Positions 15,011-22,145 of a DNA stretch of 22,977 nucleotides are shown here, piece after piece. Source of the DNA: DATCJU01 sp036562635 (GTDB taxonomy: Bacteria > Actinomycetota > Actinomycetes > Mycobacteriales > Pseudonocardiaceae); assembly GCA_036562635.1 (NCBI GenBank), contig DATCJU010000013.1, positions 1-22,977 of the forward strand, read 5' to 3'. The translations under genes and the position numbers were made by a program. The notes beneath the pieces were generated by a model. The model ran no database searches. It worked only from the letters and a program-made list of their open reading frames with translations, and was not told the origin of the DNA. Numbering within the stretch: the stretch's first letter is position 1; each line of letters opens with the position of its first letter.

Positions 15011-16554
15011 GCCGTCGCCTCCTTGTGCCGGCGCTCGGCGGCCAGGCAGTCCCGGCCGGCCCGGAGCACCGCGTCGATGAGCCGGTCGATGTCCTCGGGG
15101 GTGGCGGTGGGGTTGAGCAGGGTGAACTTCAGGCAGGTCCGCTCGGGGGAACCGGGGCCGTCCAGTGGCACCGCGGTGCGGCCGACGAGGGCACGGCCCG
15201 TCTCCACCAGGTGGCGGCGCAGGGCCCCGTTGACCCGGTCGTCCAGTTCGGGGTCACCGGTCCGGTAGCGGAACACCACGGTGGTCAGCTCGGCCGGCGC
15301 GACCAACTCCAGCTCCGGTTCGCCGACGATGCGCTGCTGCGCGTGTCGGGCCAGGTCGTGGCAGACCTCCACCATGCGGCCCAGGCCGCGGCGGCCGTGG
15401 GCCAGCAGCGTGGTGGCCACCTTCACGGCGTCCGGGCGGCGGGTGGTCTGCAGGCTCCTGCCGAGCAGACCGTCGTATCCGGCGGCCGTGTCGTCGGCCG
15501 GGTTGAGGTAGGCGACCTGGCGGTCCACCGCGGCGAACGCGCGCGCGTCGGCGACCAGCAGCACGCTGGTCGCCGCGGGCTGCCAGCCCAGTTTGTGCAG
15601 GTCGAGGGTGATCGAGTCCGCGAGCTCGATCCCGGCCAGCAGGTGGGCCAGCCGGTCGGACAGCAGGGCACCGAAGCCGTAGGCGGCGTCGACGTGCAGC
15701 CACAGGCCGTGCTCGCCGGCGATCTCGGCGATCTGCGGGAGGGGGTCGACGGTGCCGAAGTCGGTGGTGCCGGCGGTGGCGACCACGGCCAGCGGGGTGT
15801 GCTCCGGTCCCAGGTCCCGCAGGACGGCGGTCAGTGCCTCCGGGCGCATCCGGCGGCGTTCGTCGACCGGCACGGTGCGGACGGCGGCCTCACCCAGGCC
15901 GAGTGCGGCGCAGGCACGGTGCACCGAGAAGTGCGCCACCTCCGAGCACAGGACCACCGGCCCAGGCAGGGCGGCCACACCGTCCCGACGGATGTCCACG
16001 CCGCGCCGCGCGGCAGTGGTGTCCCGGGCCAGCAGCAGACCGAGCAGGTTGGACAGCGATCCGCCGGGGGTGAGCACACCGTCGGCGCGTTCCCCGAGCC
16101 CGGCCAGGTCGGCCAGGGCGGAGACCACCCAACGTTCCACCGCGATGGCCGAGGGCCCGGAGTCGTAGGTGTCCAGTGAGGCGTTGCTCGCGCTGGCCAG
16201 GGCGTCCGCGGCCACCGCGATCGCCAGCGGCGGCGGCTGCAGGTGCGCCGCGGCCCACGGATGGGTCAGGTCGAGGCCGTACTCGGCCAGAACGCGGGCC
16301 ACACGGCGCAGCGCCTCACTCTCCCCGATGCCCTCCTGGGGGCATCCGCGCGGTCCCAGGGCCCGGGTGGCGGTGGCGAGCACCTCGGTGGGGGAGCCGG
16401 TGGGCAGCGGACCCCGCTCGCTTCGCTCGGAAGTACCCGGTCCGGTGATCTCGTCCAGCCAGCGGGTGAGCGCGGTCAGCCCGGCACTGGTGCCGGCCAG
16501 CAGGACGGGGGACGGGCGGGCGAGGCCGGTTGGCGCCTCAGCTGTGGGGATCAC
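15007..16554 (-). CDS. PLP-dependent amino acid decarboxylase making the siderophore diamine (RhbB/DesA-like)
   Basis: Group II PLP decarboxylase, 515 aa, first gene of the operon. It has LTPGGSLSNLLGLL (161-174, PLP phosphate loop), HFS (208-210, His stacking on PLP), ATAGTTDFGTVDPL (259-272), HVDAAYG (287-293, Asp to pyridine N) and LDLHKLGWQP (317-326), with K321 the Schiff-base lysine. It would turn lysine into cadaverine (as DesA does) or 2,4-diaminobutyrate into 1,3-diaminopropane (as RhbB does). No diaminobutyrate aminotransferase is next to it, which leans toward lysine, though ectoine-type DABA from elsewhere in the genome is possible. The start is GTG 16554, with GGAGG (complement of 16559-16563) 4 nt upstream. 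Residues 42-48 (SERSERG) are a low-complexity insert. Confidence 0.92.
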   Translation of the reverse strand: MIPTAEAPTGLARPSPVLLAGTSAGLTALTRWLDEITGPGTSERSERGPLPTGSPTEVLATATRALGPRGCPQEGIGESEALRRVARVLAEYGLDLTHPWAAAHLQPPPLAIAVAADALASASNASLDTYDSGPSAIAVERWVVSALADLAGLGERADGVLTPGGSLSNLLGLLLARDTTAARRGVDIRRDGVAALPGPVVLCSEVAHFSVHRACAALGLGEAAVRTVPVDERRRMRPEALTAVLRDLGPEHTPLAVVATAGTTDFGTVDPLPQIAEIAGEHGLWLHVDAAYGFGALLSDRLAHLLAGIELADSITLDLHKLGWQPAATSVLLVADARAFAAVDRQVAYLNPADDTAAGYDGLLGRSLQTTRRPDAVKVATTLLAHGRRGLGRMVEVCHDLARHAQQRIVGEPELELVAPAELTTVVFRYRTGDPELDDRVNGALRRHLVETGRALVGRTAVPLDGPGSPERTCLKFTLLNPTATPEDIDRLIDAVLRAGRDCLAAERRHKEATA

Positions 16555-16592
16555 TGCACCTCCGCTGGGTCGGGAGCCTGCCCTCTGTGCAT

Positions 16593-16611
16593 TTAGGTAA
16601 GGCAGATCAAA
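16593..16611. promoter_or_regulatory. Iron box 1 (DtxR/IdeR/DmdR-type operator)
   Basis: TTAGGTAAGGCAGATCAAA has about 14 of 19 positions equal to the actinobacterial iron-box consensus TTAGGTTAGGCTAACCTAA. The left half-site is nearly perfect; the right half is weak. It covers the candidate -10 of the siderophore operon. Confidence 0.6.
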
Positions 16612-16635
16612 GTTAGGGCAGGCTTACCTCAGCAA
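16606..16635 (-). promoter_or_regulatory. Candidate promoter of the siderophore operon
   Basis: On the reverse strand, TTGCTG (complement of 16630-16635) as -35, an 18-nt spacer, and TTTGAT (complement of 16606-16611) as -10. It lies about 50 nt before the decarboxylase GTG and is covered by both iron boxes, the usual repression geometry. TAACTT just upstream is an alternative -10. Confidence 0.4.
16613..16631. promoter_or_regulatory. Iron box 2 (DtxR/IdeR/DmdR-type operator)
   Basis: TTAGGGCAGGCTTACCTCA matches the consensus at about 15 of 19 positions, with both half-sites recognisable (TTAGG and ACCTxA). It starts 20 bp after box 1, about two helical turns, so repressor dimers could sit side by side. 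Iron-bound repressor would block the operon when iron is sufficient. Confidence 0.75.
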
Positions 16636-16863
16636 TGGGTGTGGGCTGCTGTCAAGCGGGGCGGGTGCGAGCATGATCACAGCCCGTGAGGGTTGCGGGC
16701 CGTTCCCGGGACGGGGAGTGGTCGGTCATCCCCGGGGTGGGTCCGGGCGCGCCGGACGGAGCCGGGCGCGGTAGCCTGGCGCGCGATCACATATCGGTGC
16801 GGCGCCCCGCACACGGTGGCAGCCGCCGGTATGCCGCACACATCGCAGACCATGGGAGGACTC
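16632..16863. other. Intergenic remainder upstream of the DUF948 gene
   Basis: No gene is supported here. A TANNNT element, TAGCCT at 16772-16777, could be the -10 for the forward DUF948 transcript with a leader of about 80 nt, but no -35 is convincing. The DUF948 Shine-Dalgarno GGGAGGA is at 16854-16860. Together with 16555-16631 this makes a 309-bp divergent intergenic region. Confidence 0.4.
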
Positions 16864-17256
16864 GTGTCGCCGGGGCAGATCGCCGCGCTCATCGCAGCCG
16901 GCGCCTTCGTGCTGCTGGTGCTGCTGCTGGCGATTCCACTGATCAAGCTCGGTCGTGCGCTCGACGAGGCCACGACCGCCATCCGCAAGGCGCACGAGGG
17001 CACGGCCCCGCTGCTCGACGGGGCCAACCAGACGATCACGCACGTCAACACCCAGTTGGAGCGGGTCGACAGCATCACCGCGAACGCCCGTGTGGTGTCC
17101 AGCAACGTCTCGGCGCTGACCTCGCTGTTCACCGCCACGCTCGGCAGTCCTCTGGTCAAGATCGCCGCGTTCTCCTACGGAGTCAGCAAGGCGCTGCGTG
17201 TCCGGCGCCGTAAGCGGGCCGAGCGGACCCGGCGTCGGGGAGGTGGCCGCCGGTGA
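16864..17256 (+). CDS. DUF948 domain-containing membrane-anchored protein
   Basis: 130 aa: short N-terminus, one hydrophobic helix at residues 5-25 (IAALIAAGAFVLLVLLLAI), then a helical amphipathic region with coiled-coil-like character (ALDEATTAIRKAHEGTAPLLDGANQTITHVNTQLERVDSI, broken across DUF948), and a strongly basic tail of RRRK clusters. DUF948 proteins are one-pass membrane proteins, often general-stress-like, of unknown function. In actinobacteria they commonly precede the DUF6167 gene and alaS, exactly as here. GTG 16864 was chosen because GGGAGGA lies just before it and because it puts the transmembrane helix at the N-terminus. Its stop overlaps the next start by 4 bp (GTGA), so the two are coupled. 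Confidence 0.85.
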   Translation: MSPGQIAALIAAGAFVLLVLLLAIPLIKLGRALDEATTAIRKAHEGTAPLLDGANQTITHVNTQLERVDSITANARVVSSNVSALTSLFTATLGSPLVKIAAFSYGVSKALRVRRRKRAERTRRRGGGRR

Positions 17257-17612
17257 GCAGGCTCTTCTGGTTCTCTCTGGGCGCCGCCGCCGGAATCGCG
17301 GTGAGTCGCAAGATGGCTGCGGCGGCCCGCCAGGCCACCCCCGCCGGAGTGGCGGCCAACGTGGGTGATGCCATCCGTGAGCTGGCCGGCGCGATCGGGG
17401 CCTTCGGTGCCGAGGTACGGGCGGGAATGTCCGAGCGCGAACGGGAGCTGTACGGAGTCGTGGAACAGCAGACCGGTGTCACGCCCCTCGGTGCCCGGGA
17501 GGTCTGGACGCCGCGGGCGATCGAACCGGTACGGCGGTCGGACCGGGTCGAGGGCACCCATCGCCGGGCGGCACGCACCTCCGGCGGCCGAGCTCGCCGG
17601 GCGGAGGGCTGA
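17253..17612 (+). CDS. DUF6167 family protein
   Basis: 119 aa. It starts with a glycine/alanine-rich hydrophobic stretch (LFWFSLGAAAGIAVSR, residues 4-19), which could be a short membrane anchor. An alanine-rich amphipathic helix follows, and then a basic, probably disordered tail (RRAARTSGGRARRAEG). The function is unknown; the family is recognised mainly from this form and from its conserved place between DUF948 and alaS. GTG 17253 overlaps the DUF948 stop, which fixes the start. Its stop codon sits inside the loop of a terminator hairpin, so this pair appears transcriptionally separated from alaS. Confidence 0.75.
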   Translation: MSRLFWFSLGAAAGIAVSRKMAAAARQATPAGVAANVGDAIRELAGAIGAFGAEVRAGMSERERELYGVVEQQTGVTPLGAREVWTPRAIEPVRRSDRVEGTHRRAARTSGGRARRAEG

Positions 17613-17632
17613 CCCCGCGTCGGCCCTCCGCC
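17600..17632 (+). terminator. Hairpin spanning the DUF6167 stop codon
   Basis: GGCGGAGGGC (17600-17609) pairs perfectly with GCCCTCCGCC (17623-17632) around a 13-nt loop that contains the TGA stop (17610-17612). No U-tract. A TANNNT -10 candidate for alaS, TAGCGT at 17669-17674, follows. Confidence 0.65.
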
Positions 17633-17704
17633 GCCCCCGCCCCCAGACACCGAGCCGCCCGGACGCAGTAGCGTTCCCGGCGCACCGAGTTCGAGGAACC
17701 GATC

Positions 17705-20386
17705 GTGCAGACCCACGAGATCCGCAAGCGCTTCCTGGAGCACTTCGAGCGCAACGGGCACACGGTGGTGCCCAGTGCCTCGCTGATCCTGGACGACCCC
17801 AACCTGCTGTTCGTCAACGCGGGCATGGTGCCGTTCAAGCCGTACTTCCTCGGCGAGGCCCCGCCGCCGTTCAAGCGTGCGACCAGCATCCAGAAGTGCG
17901 TGCGCACCCTGGACATCGAGAACGTCGGGCACACCACCCGGCACAACACGTTCTTCCAGATGGCCGGCAACTTCTCCTTCGGGGACTACTTCAAGGAGGG
18001 GGCCATCGAACTGGCCTGGCAGCTGGTCACCGGCAGCCAGGACGAGGGCGGTTACGGGTTCGACCCGAACCGCATCTGGGTGACCGTCTACCAGGAGGAC
18101 GACGAGGCCGTCGCCCTGTGGAAGAAGATCGCCGGCCTGCCCGACGAGCGCATCCAGCGCCGGGGCGGCAAGGACAACTACTGGGACATGGGTGTGCCCG
18201 GTCCCTGCGGCCCCTGCTCGGAGATCTACTACGACCGTGGCCCCGAGCACGGCCGGGAGGGCGGCCCGGTCGTGGACGAGGACCGGTACCTGGAGATCTG
18301 GAACCTCGTCTTCATGCAGGAGGAGCGCGGGGAGCTCAGCCCCAAGGAGGGGCACCCGCCCATCGGTGAGCTGCCCAGCAAGAACATCGACACCGGTATG
18401 GGCATGGAGCGGGTGGCCTACCTGCTCCAGGGGGTGAACAACGTCTACGAGTCCGACCTGCTCCGCCCGGTGATCGCCCGGGCCGAGGAGGTCACCGGAC
18501 GTCGTTACGGCGCCGACCCCACCGACGACGTGCGCTTCCGGGTGATCGCCGACCACGCCCGTACCGGCGTCATGCTCATCGCGGACGGTGTGACCCCGGG
18601 CAACGAGGCGCGTGGTTACGTGCTGCGTCGCCTGCTGCGCCGTATCGTCCGGGCCTCCCGGCTGCTCGGCGTGCACGAGCCGGTCCTCGACCAGTACGTG
18701 GCGGTGGTGCGGGACGTCATGGGCCCCTCCTACCCCGAGCTGGTCAGCGACTTCGCGCGGATCGAGGCCGTGGCCCGGGCGGAGGAGGACGCCTTCCTGG
18801 CCACCCTCACCACCGGTTCGAAGATCTTCGACATGGCCGTGGCCGAGACCAAGGCCGCCGGTGGCAGCGTGCTGTCGGGGGAGAAGGCCTTCCAGCTCCA
18901 CGACACCTACGGCTTCCCCATCGACCTGACCCTGGAGATGGCGGCCGAGCAGGGTCTGTCGGTGGACGAGGAGGGCTTCCGCCGGCTGATGGCCGAGCAG
19001 CGGGAGCGGGCCAAGGCTGACGCGGCCGCCCGCAAGACCGGGCACGGCGACGCCTCGGCCTACCGGGCGGTGCTGGACCAGCACGGCACGACCGAGTTCC
19101 TGGGCTACGTGGAGCTGACCGCCGAGGCGCGTGTGGTGGGGCTGCTCGCCGGCGGGCAGCCGGTGCCCGCCGCGGGTGCCGGCACCGAGGTCGAGATCAT
19201 CCTGGACCGCACCCCGTTCTACGCCGAGGGCGGTGGCCAGCTCGCCGACACCGGTCGCATCGTCGCCGACGGTGCCGAGCTGGAGGTCCTCGACGTGCAG
19301 AGCCCCGTCCCGGGGCTGAACGTCCACCGGGCCCGGGTGCTCAACGGTGAGATCGTCCTGGACGCCCTGGTCCACGCTGAGGTCGACGCCAGCCGGCGCC
19401 GTGCGGTGTCCCGGTCGCACTCGGCCACCCACCTGGTGCACGCCGGTGTCCGGCGCGCGTTGGGGGACAAGGCCGCCCAGGCCGGTTCGCTCAACGCCCC
19501 CGGACGGCTGCGCTTCGACTTCACCTCACCGGGTGGTGCGGTGCCGGCCAGTGTGCTGGCCGACGTCGAGGACGAGGTCAACGACGTGCTGTTGCACGAC
19601 CTCGAGGTGCGGGCCACCGTGACCACCATGGAGGAGGCCCGCAAGCGGGGCGCCATCGCACTGTTCGGCGAGAAGTACGGCGACTCGGTGCGCGTGGTGG
19701 AGATCGGGGACTACTCCCGCGAGCTGTGCGGTGGCACCCACGTGCACCGCTCCGGCGAGATCGGCGTGATCAAGCTGCTGTCGGAGTCCTCGATCGGTTC
19801 GGGCGTGCGCCGGGTGGAGGCGCTGGTGGGTCTGGACGCCTACCGGTTCCTGGCCAAGGAGCACGTGCTGGTCTCGCAGCTGGCCGAGCAGTTCAAGGCC
19901 CGGCCCGAGGAGCTGCCGGACCGGATCGCGCAGACCGTGGAGCGGCTGCGCAGTGCGGAGAAGGAGCTGGAGCGGCTGCGCGCCGCCCAGCTGTTGTCCT
20001 CGGCCGGCCAGCTCGTGGACGGCGCGGAGGACGTCCGGGGCGTCGCTTTGGTCGCCGCGGCGCTGCCGGACGGTGTCGGGGGCAACGAGCTGCGCGGGGT
20101 GGCCACCGAGGTGCGCAACCGCTTGGGCGGGCGTGCCGGTGTGGTCGCGCTGTTCTCCGCCGACCCGGCTGCGGGCAAGGTCAGCTTCGTGGTGGCCACC
20201 ACGGCGGCGGCGCGTGACCGCGGGCTGGCCGCCGGCAAGCTGGTGCCGGCCTTCGCGCCCGAGGTGAACGGGCGGGGCGGCGGCAAGCCGGACATGGCAC
20301 AGGGCGGTGGCACGAACCCGGCCGGGGTGCAGGCGGCCATCGACGCCCTGCGTCGGGAACTGGACCGGGCGGTGGCCGAAGCGTGA
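17705..20386 (+). CDS. alaS: Alanine--tRNA ligase
   Basis: Class II synthetase with editing function, 893 aa, full length. The catalytic domain starts QTHEIRKRFLEHFERNGH, with motif 1 and 2 regions around FVNAGMVPFKPYF and TTRHNTFFQMAGNFSFGDYFK, and LPSKNIDTGMGMERV later. A tRNA-recognition helical region follows. The editing domain is intact: H572 and H576 (HSATH) with C675 and H679 (CGGTH) form the zinc site that clears Ser/Gly-tRNA(Ala). The C-Ala/DHHA1 domain ends in GRGGGKPDMAQGGG. The start at GTG 17705 follows the Shine-Dalgarno GAGGA at the usual distance. It probably has its own promoter (TAGCGT at 17669). Its stop overlaps ruvX by 4 bp (GTGA). Confidence 0.97.
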   Translation: MQTHEIRKRFLEHFERNGHTVVPSASLILDDPNLLFVNAGMVPFKPYFLGEAPPPFKRATSIQKCVRTLDIENVGHTTRHNTFFQMAGNFSFGDYFKEGAIELAWQLVTGSQDEGGYGFDPNRIWVTVYQEDDEAVALWKKIAGLPDERIQRRGGKDNYWDMGVPGPCGPCSEIYYDRGPEHGREGGPVVDEDRYLEIWNLVFMQEERGELSPKEGHPPIGELPSKNIDTGMGMERVAYLLQGVNNVYESDLLRPVIARAEEVTGRRYGADPTDDVRFRVIADHARTGVMLIADGVTPGNEARGYVLRRLLRRIVRASRLLGVHEPVLDQYVAVVRDVMGPSYPELVSDFARIEAVARAEEDAFLATLTTGSKIFDMAVAETKAAGGSVLSGEKAFQLHDTYGFPIDLTLEMAAEQGLSVDEEGFRRLMAEQRERAKADAAARKTGHGDASAYRAVLDQHGTTEFLGYVELTAEARVVGLLAGGQPVPAAGAGTEVEIILDRTPFYAEGGGQLADTGRIVADGAELEVLDVQSPVPGLNVHRARVLNGEIVLDALVHAEVDASRRRAVSRSHSATHLVHAGVRRALGDKAAQAGSLNAPGRLRFDFTSPGGAVPASVLADVEDEVNDVLLHDLEVRATVTTMEEARKRGAIALFGEKYGDSVRVVEIGDYSRELCGGTHVHRSGEIGVIKLLSESSIGSGVRRVEALVGLDAYRFLAKEHVLVSQLAEQFKARPEELPDRIAQTVERLRSAEKELERLRAAQLLSSAGQLVDGAEDVRGVALVAAALPDGVGGNELRGVATEVRNRLGGRAGVVALFSADPAAGKVSFVVATTAAARDRGLAAGKLVPAFAPEVNGRGGGKPDMAQGGGTNPAGVQAAIDALRRELDRAVAEA

Positions 20387-20907
20387 GCCGCAAGAAGCGT
20401 CGGAGTTCGGCACCTGTCGAGCTCGGACGTGAGCCGGACCGCCCCGGGCCCGACGATCCGGGCCCGGGGCGTCGGCTCGGAGTCGACGTCGGCGCCGTGC
20501 GTGTCGGGGTGGCGATCAGCGATCCCTCCCCCCTGCTCGCGACCCCGCTCGTCACCCTCGCCCGTGACGAGGAGACGGGTAGTGACCTGGACCGGCTCGC
20601 GGAGCTCGTCGCCGAGCACGAGGTGGTCGAGGTGGTGGTGGGCCTGCCGCGGACACTGGCCGGCAGGTACGGGCCCGCGGCCCAGGCCGCGGTGAGTTAC
20701 GCCGACGCCCTGGCCGAACGCATCGCGCCGGTACCCATTCGCCTTGTCGACGAGCGGCTGAGTACGGTCAGCGCAGCCAGAATGCTCTCCGATCGCGGGG
20801 TACGGGGACGGCGCCAGCGTGCTGTCGTCGACCAGGCCGCAGCGGTGGAGATCCTGCAGGGGTGGCTGGACGCGCGGAGCCGAATCGCACGAGAGGGCGG
20901 CACATGA
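20383..20907 (+). CDS. ruvX: Putative Holliday junction resolvase / pre-16S rRNA nuclease RuvX (YqgF)
   Basis: RNase H-fold nuclease of 174 aa. In E. coli YqgF matures the 16S rRNA 5' end, while M. tuberculosis RuvX resolves Holliday junctions; which activity applies here is not visible. Motifs: RLGVDVGAVRVGVAISDP (first strand with the catalytic Asp in GVDVG), VVVGLPRTLAGRYGPAAQ (middle strand with family PR/P-xxx-G-x-GPxA), PIRLVDERLSTVSA (catalytic Glu) and VDQAAAVEILQGWLD (the final Asp and C-terminal helix). A 25-residue N-terminal extension rich in R, P and D is typical of actinobacteria. GTG 20383 overlaps the alaS stop; its own stop overlaps mltG (ATGA). Confidence 0.95.
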   Translation: MSRKKRRSSAPVELGREPDRPGPDDPGPGRRLGVDVGAVRVGVAISDPSPLLATPLVTLARDEETGSDLDRLAELVAEHEVVEVVVGLPRTLAGRYGPAAQAAVSYADALAERIAPVPIRLVDERLSTVSAARMLSDRGVRGRRQRAVVDQAAAVEILQGWLDARSRIAREGGT

Positions 20908-22145
20908 CCGACGATCTGGGCCTGTTCACCGACGCACCTGCGGAGCCCCGCTCCCGGCGCCGGCGTGGCCGGGGGGCGCGAGGCGCGGTCAAGGAGGAGA
21001 GCCCGGGACGCAAGCTCCAGCGCAGGGTGACCACGCTGATCGTGGTGGTGCTGGGGTTCGGCATCGTGGGCGGCGGCCTGTGGTACGGCTGGCGGCAGCT
21101 GTCCGGGCTGGGCGGCTACGAGGACTACGAGGGCACTGGGGAGGCCGACGTCGTCGTTGTCGTCGAGGAGGGCGACACCACCAGCGCCATCGCCACCCGG
21201 CTGGCCAAGGAGGACGTGGTGGCCAGCGCCCGGGCCTTCGTGGCCGCAGCCGCGGACAATCCCCGGATCAGCAGTATCCAGCCCGGCTACTACAAGATGC
21301 GGACCCGGATGTCCGGGGAGGCCGCCGTGCAGCAGATCCTGCGCCCCGAGGCCCGGGTCGGTGACTTCGAGGTGCGTGGCGGGGAGCAGCTCAACGACGT
21401 CACGGTGCCGTCCAAGGACGGCGACAAGGTCCTCAAGGGCATCATGACGCTGATCTCCGAGGCCAGCTGTGCCGAGCTGAACGGCAAGAGCACCTGCGTG
21501 CCGGCCGAGGAGCTGTACGCGGTGGCGGAGAAGGCCGACCTGGCGGAGCTCGGCGTGCCCGAGTGGGCGGTCGCCGCGGCGAGCAAGGCCGAACCCCGGC
21601 GTCGGCTCGAAGGCCTGATCATGCCGGGCCGCTACTGGGTCAAGCCGGGCGCCAGCGCCGAGGAGCTGCTGCGCGACGTGCTGAAGACCTCCGCCAGCCG
21701 GTTGCAGGCCGCCGGGATGCCCGCCGTCGCCGACGATTCCGGGTTCACCCCCTACGAAGTGCTGGTGATGGCCTCCCTGGTGCAGCGGGAGGCGATCCTC
21801 AAGGACTTCGGCAAGGTCGCCAGGGTGATCCACAACCGGCTCGCCACGGCGATGAACCTCGGGCTGGACTCCACGGTCAACTACACCCTGGAGCGCCAGG
21901 AGGTGCGGACCCAGAGGGCCGAGCGGGAGAAGGACACCCCGTACAACACCTACGTACGCAATGGCCTGCCACCCACCCCGATCGGCGCGCCCAGCAAGGA
22001 GGCGATCGCGGCCGCGGCCAACCCGGAGCCGGGTACCTGGCTGTACTTCGTCAAGTGCGAGAAGGACGGCACCAGCTGCTTCAGCGACACCTACAAGGAA
22101 CACGAGGCCAAGGCCCTTGACGCCCAGCGGCGGGGGGTGTGGTGA
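20904..22145 (+). CDS. mltG: Endolytic murein transglycosylase MltG (YceG-like)
   Basis: 413-aa membrane-anchored enzyme that cuts nascent peptidoglycan glycan strands on the outer face of the membrane and so helps set strand length. The N-terminus is cytoplasmic and basic (RSRRRRGRGARG), the transmembrane helix is at about residues 42-62, and a LysM-like subdomain follows (VVVVVEEGDTTSAIATRLA). The catalytic YceG domain has E296 in MASLVQREAIL as the conserved glutamate, then VARVIHNRLATAMNLGLDSTVNY, YNTYVRNGLPPTPIGAPS and a final YFVKCEKDGTSCFSDTYKEH, all family hallmarks. The ATG at 20904 overlaps the ruvX stop; GAGAGGGCGG upstream serves as RBS. A longer in-frame start at 20862 is less likely. 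Its stop overlaps aroE. Confidence 0.95.
   Translation: MTDDLGLFTDAPAEPRSRRRRGRGARGAVKEESPGRKLQRRVTTLIVVVLGFGIVGGGLWYGWRQLSGLGGYEDYEGTGEADVVVVVEEGDTTSAIATRLAKEDVVASARAFVAAAADNPRISSIQPGYYKMRTRMSGEAAVQQILRPEARVGDFEVRGGEQLNDVTVPSKDGDKVLKGIMTLISEASCAELNGKSTCVPAEELYAVAEKADLAELGVPEWAVAAASKAEPRRRLEGLIMPGRYWVKPGASAEELLRDVLKTSASRLQAAGMPAVADDSGFTPYEVLVMASLVQREAILKDFGKVARVIHNRLATAMNLGLDSTVNYTLERQEVRTQRAEREKDTPYNTYVRNGLPPTPIGAPSKEAIAAAANPEPGTWLYFVKCEKDGTSCFSDTYKEHEAKALDAQRRGVW

Noticed and set aside
13154..15268. Forward-strand open frame of about 700 codons opposite the siderophore genes
   Set aside because: It spans the GNAT, synthetase and decarboxylase genes on the other strand; Gln/Val/Gly/His-rich shadow translation with no domains.
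9455..16554. Straight desferrioxamine (desABCD) cluster
   Set aside because: Desferrioxamine clusters need one NIS synthetase and usually carry a siderophore-interacting or receptor gene; here two dissimilar synthetases are interleaved in rhizobactin-like order. Not excluded, but less fitting.
17183..19441. Reverse-strand open frame of about 750 codons opposite DUF6167 and alaS
   Set aside because: Antisense to alaS; shadow composition and no start signals.
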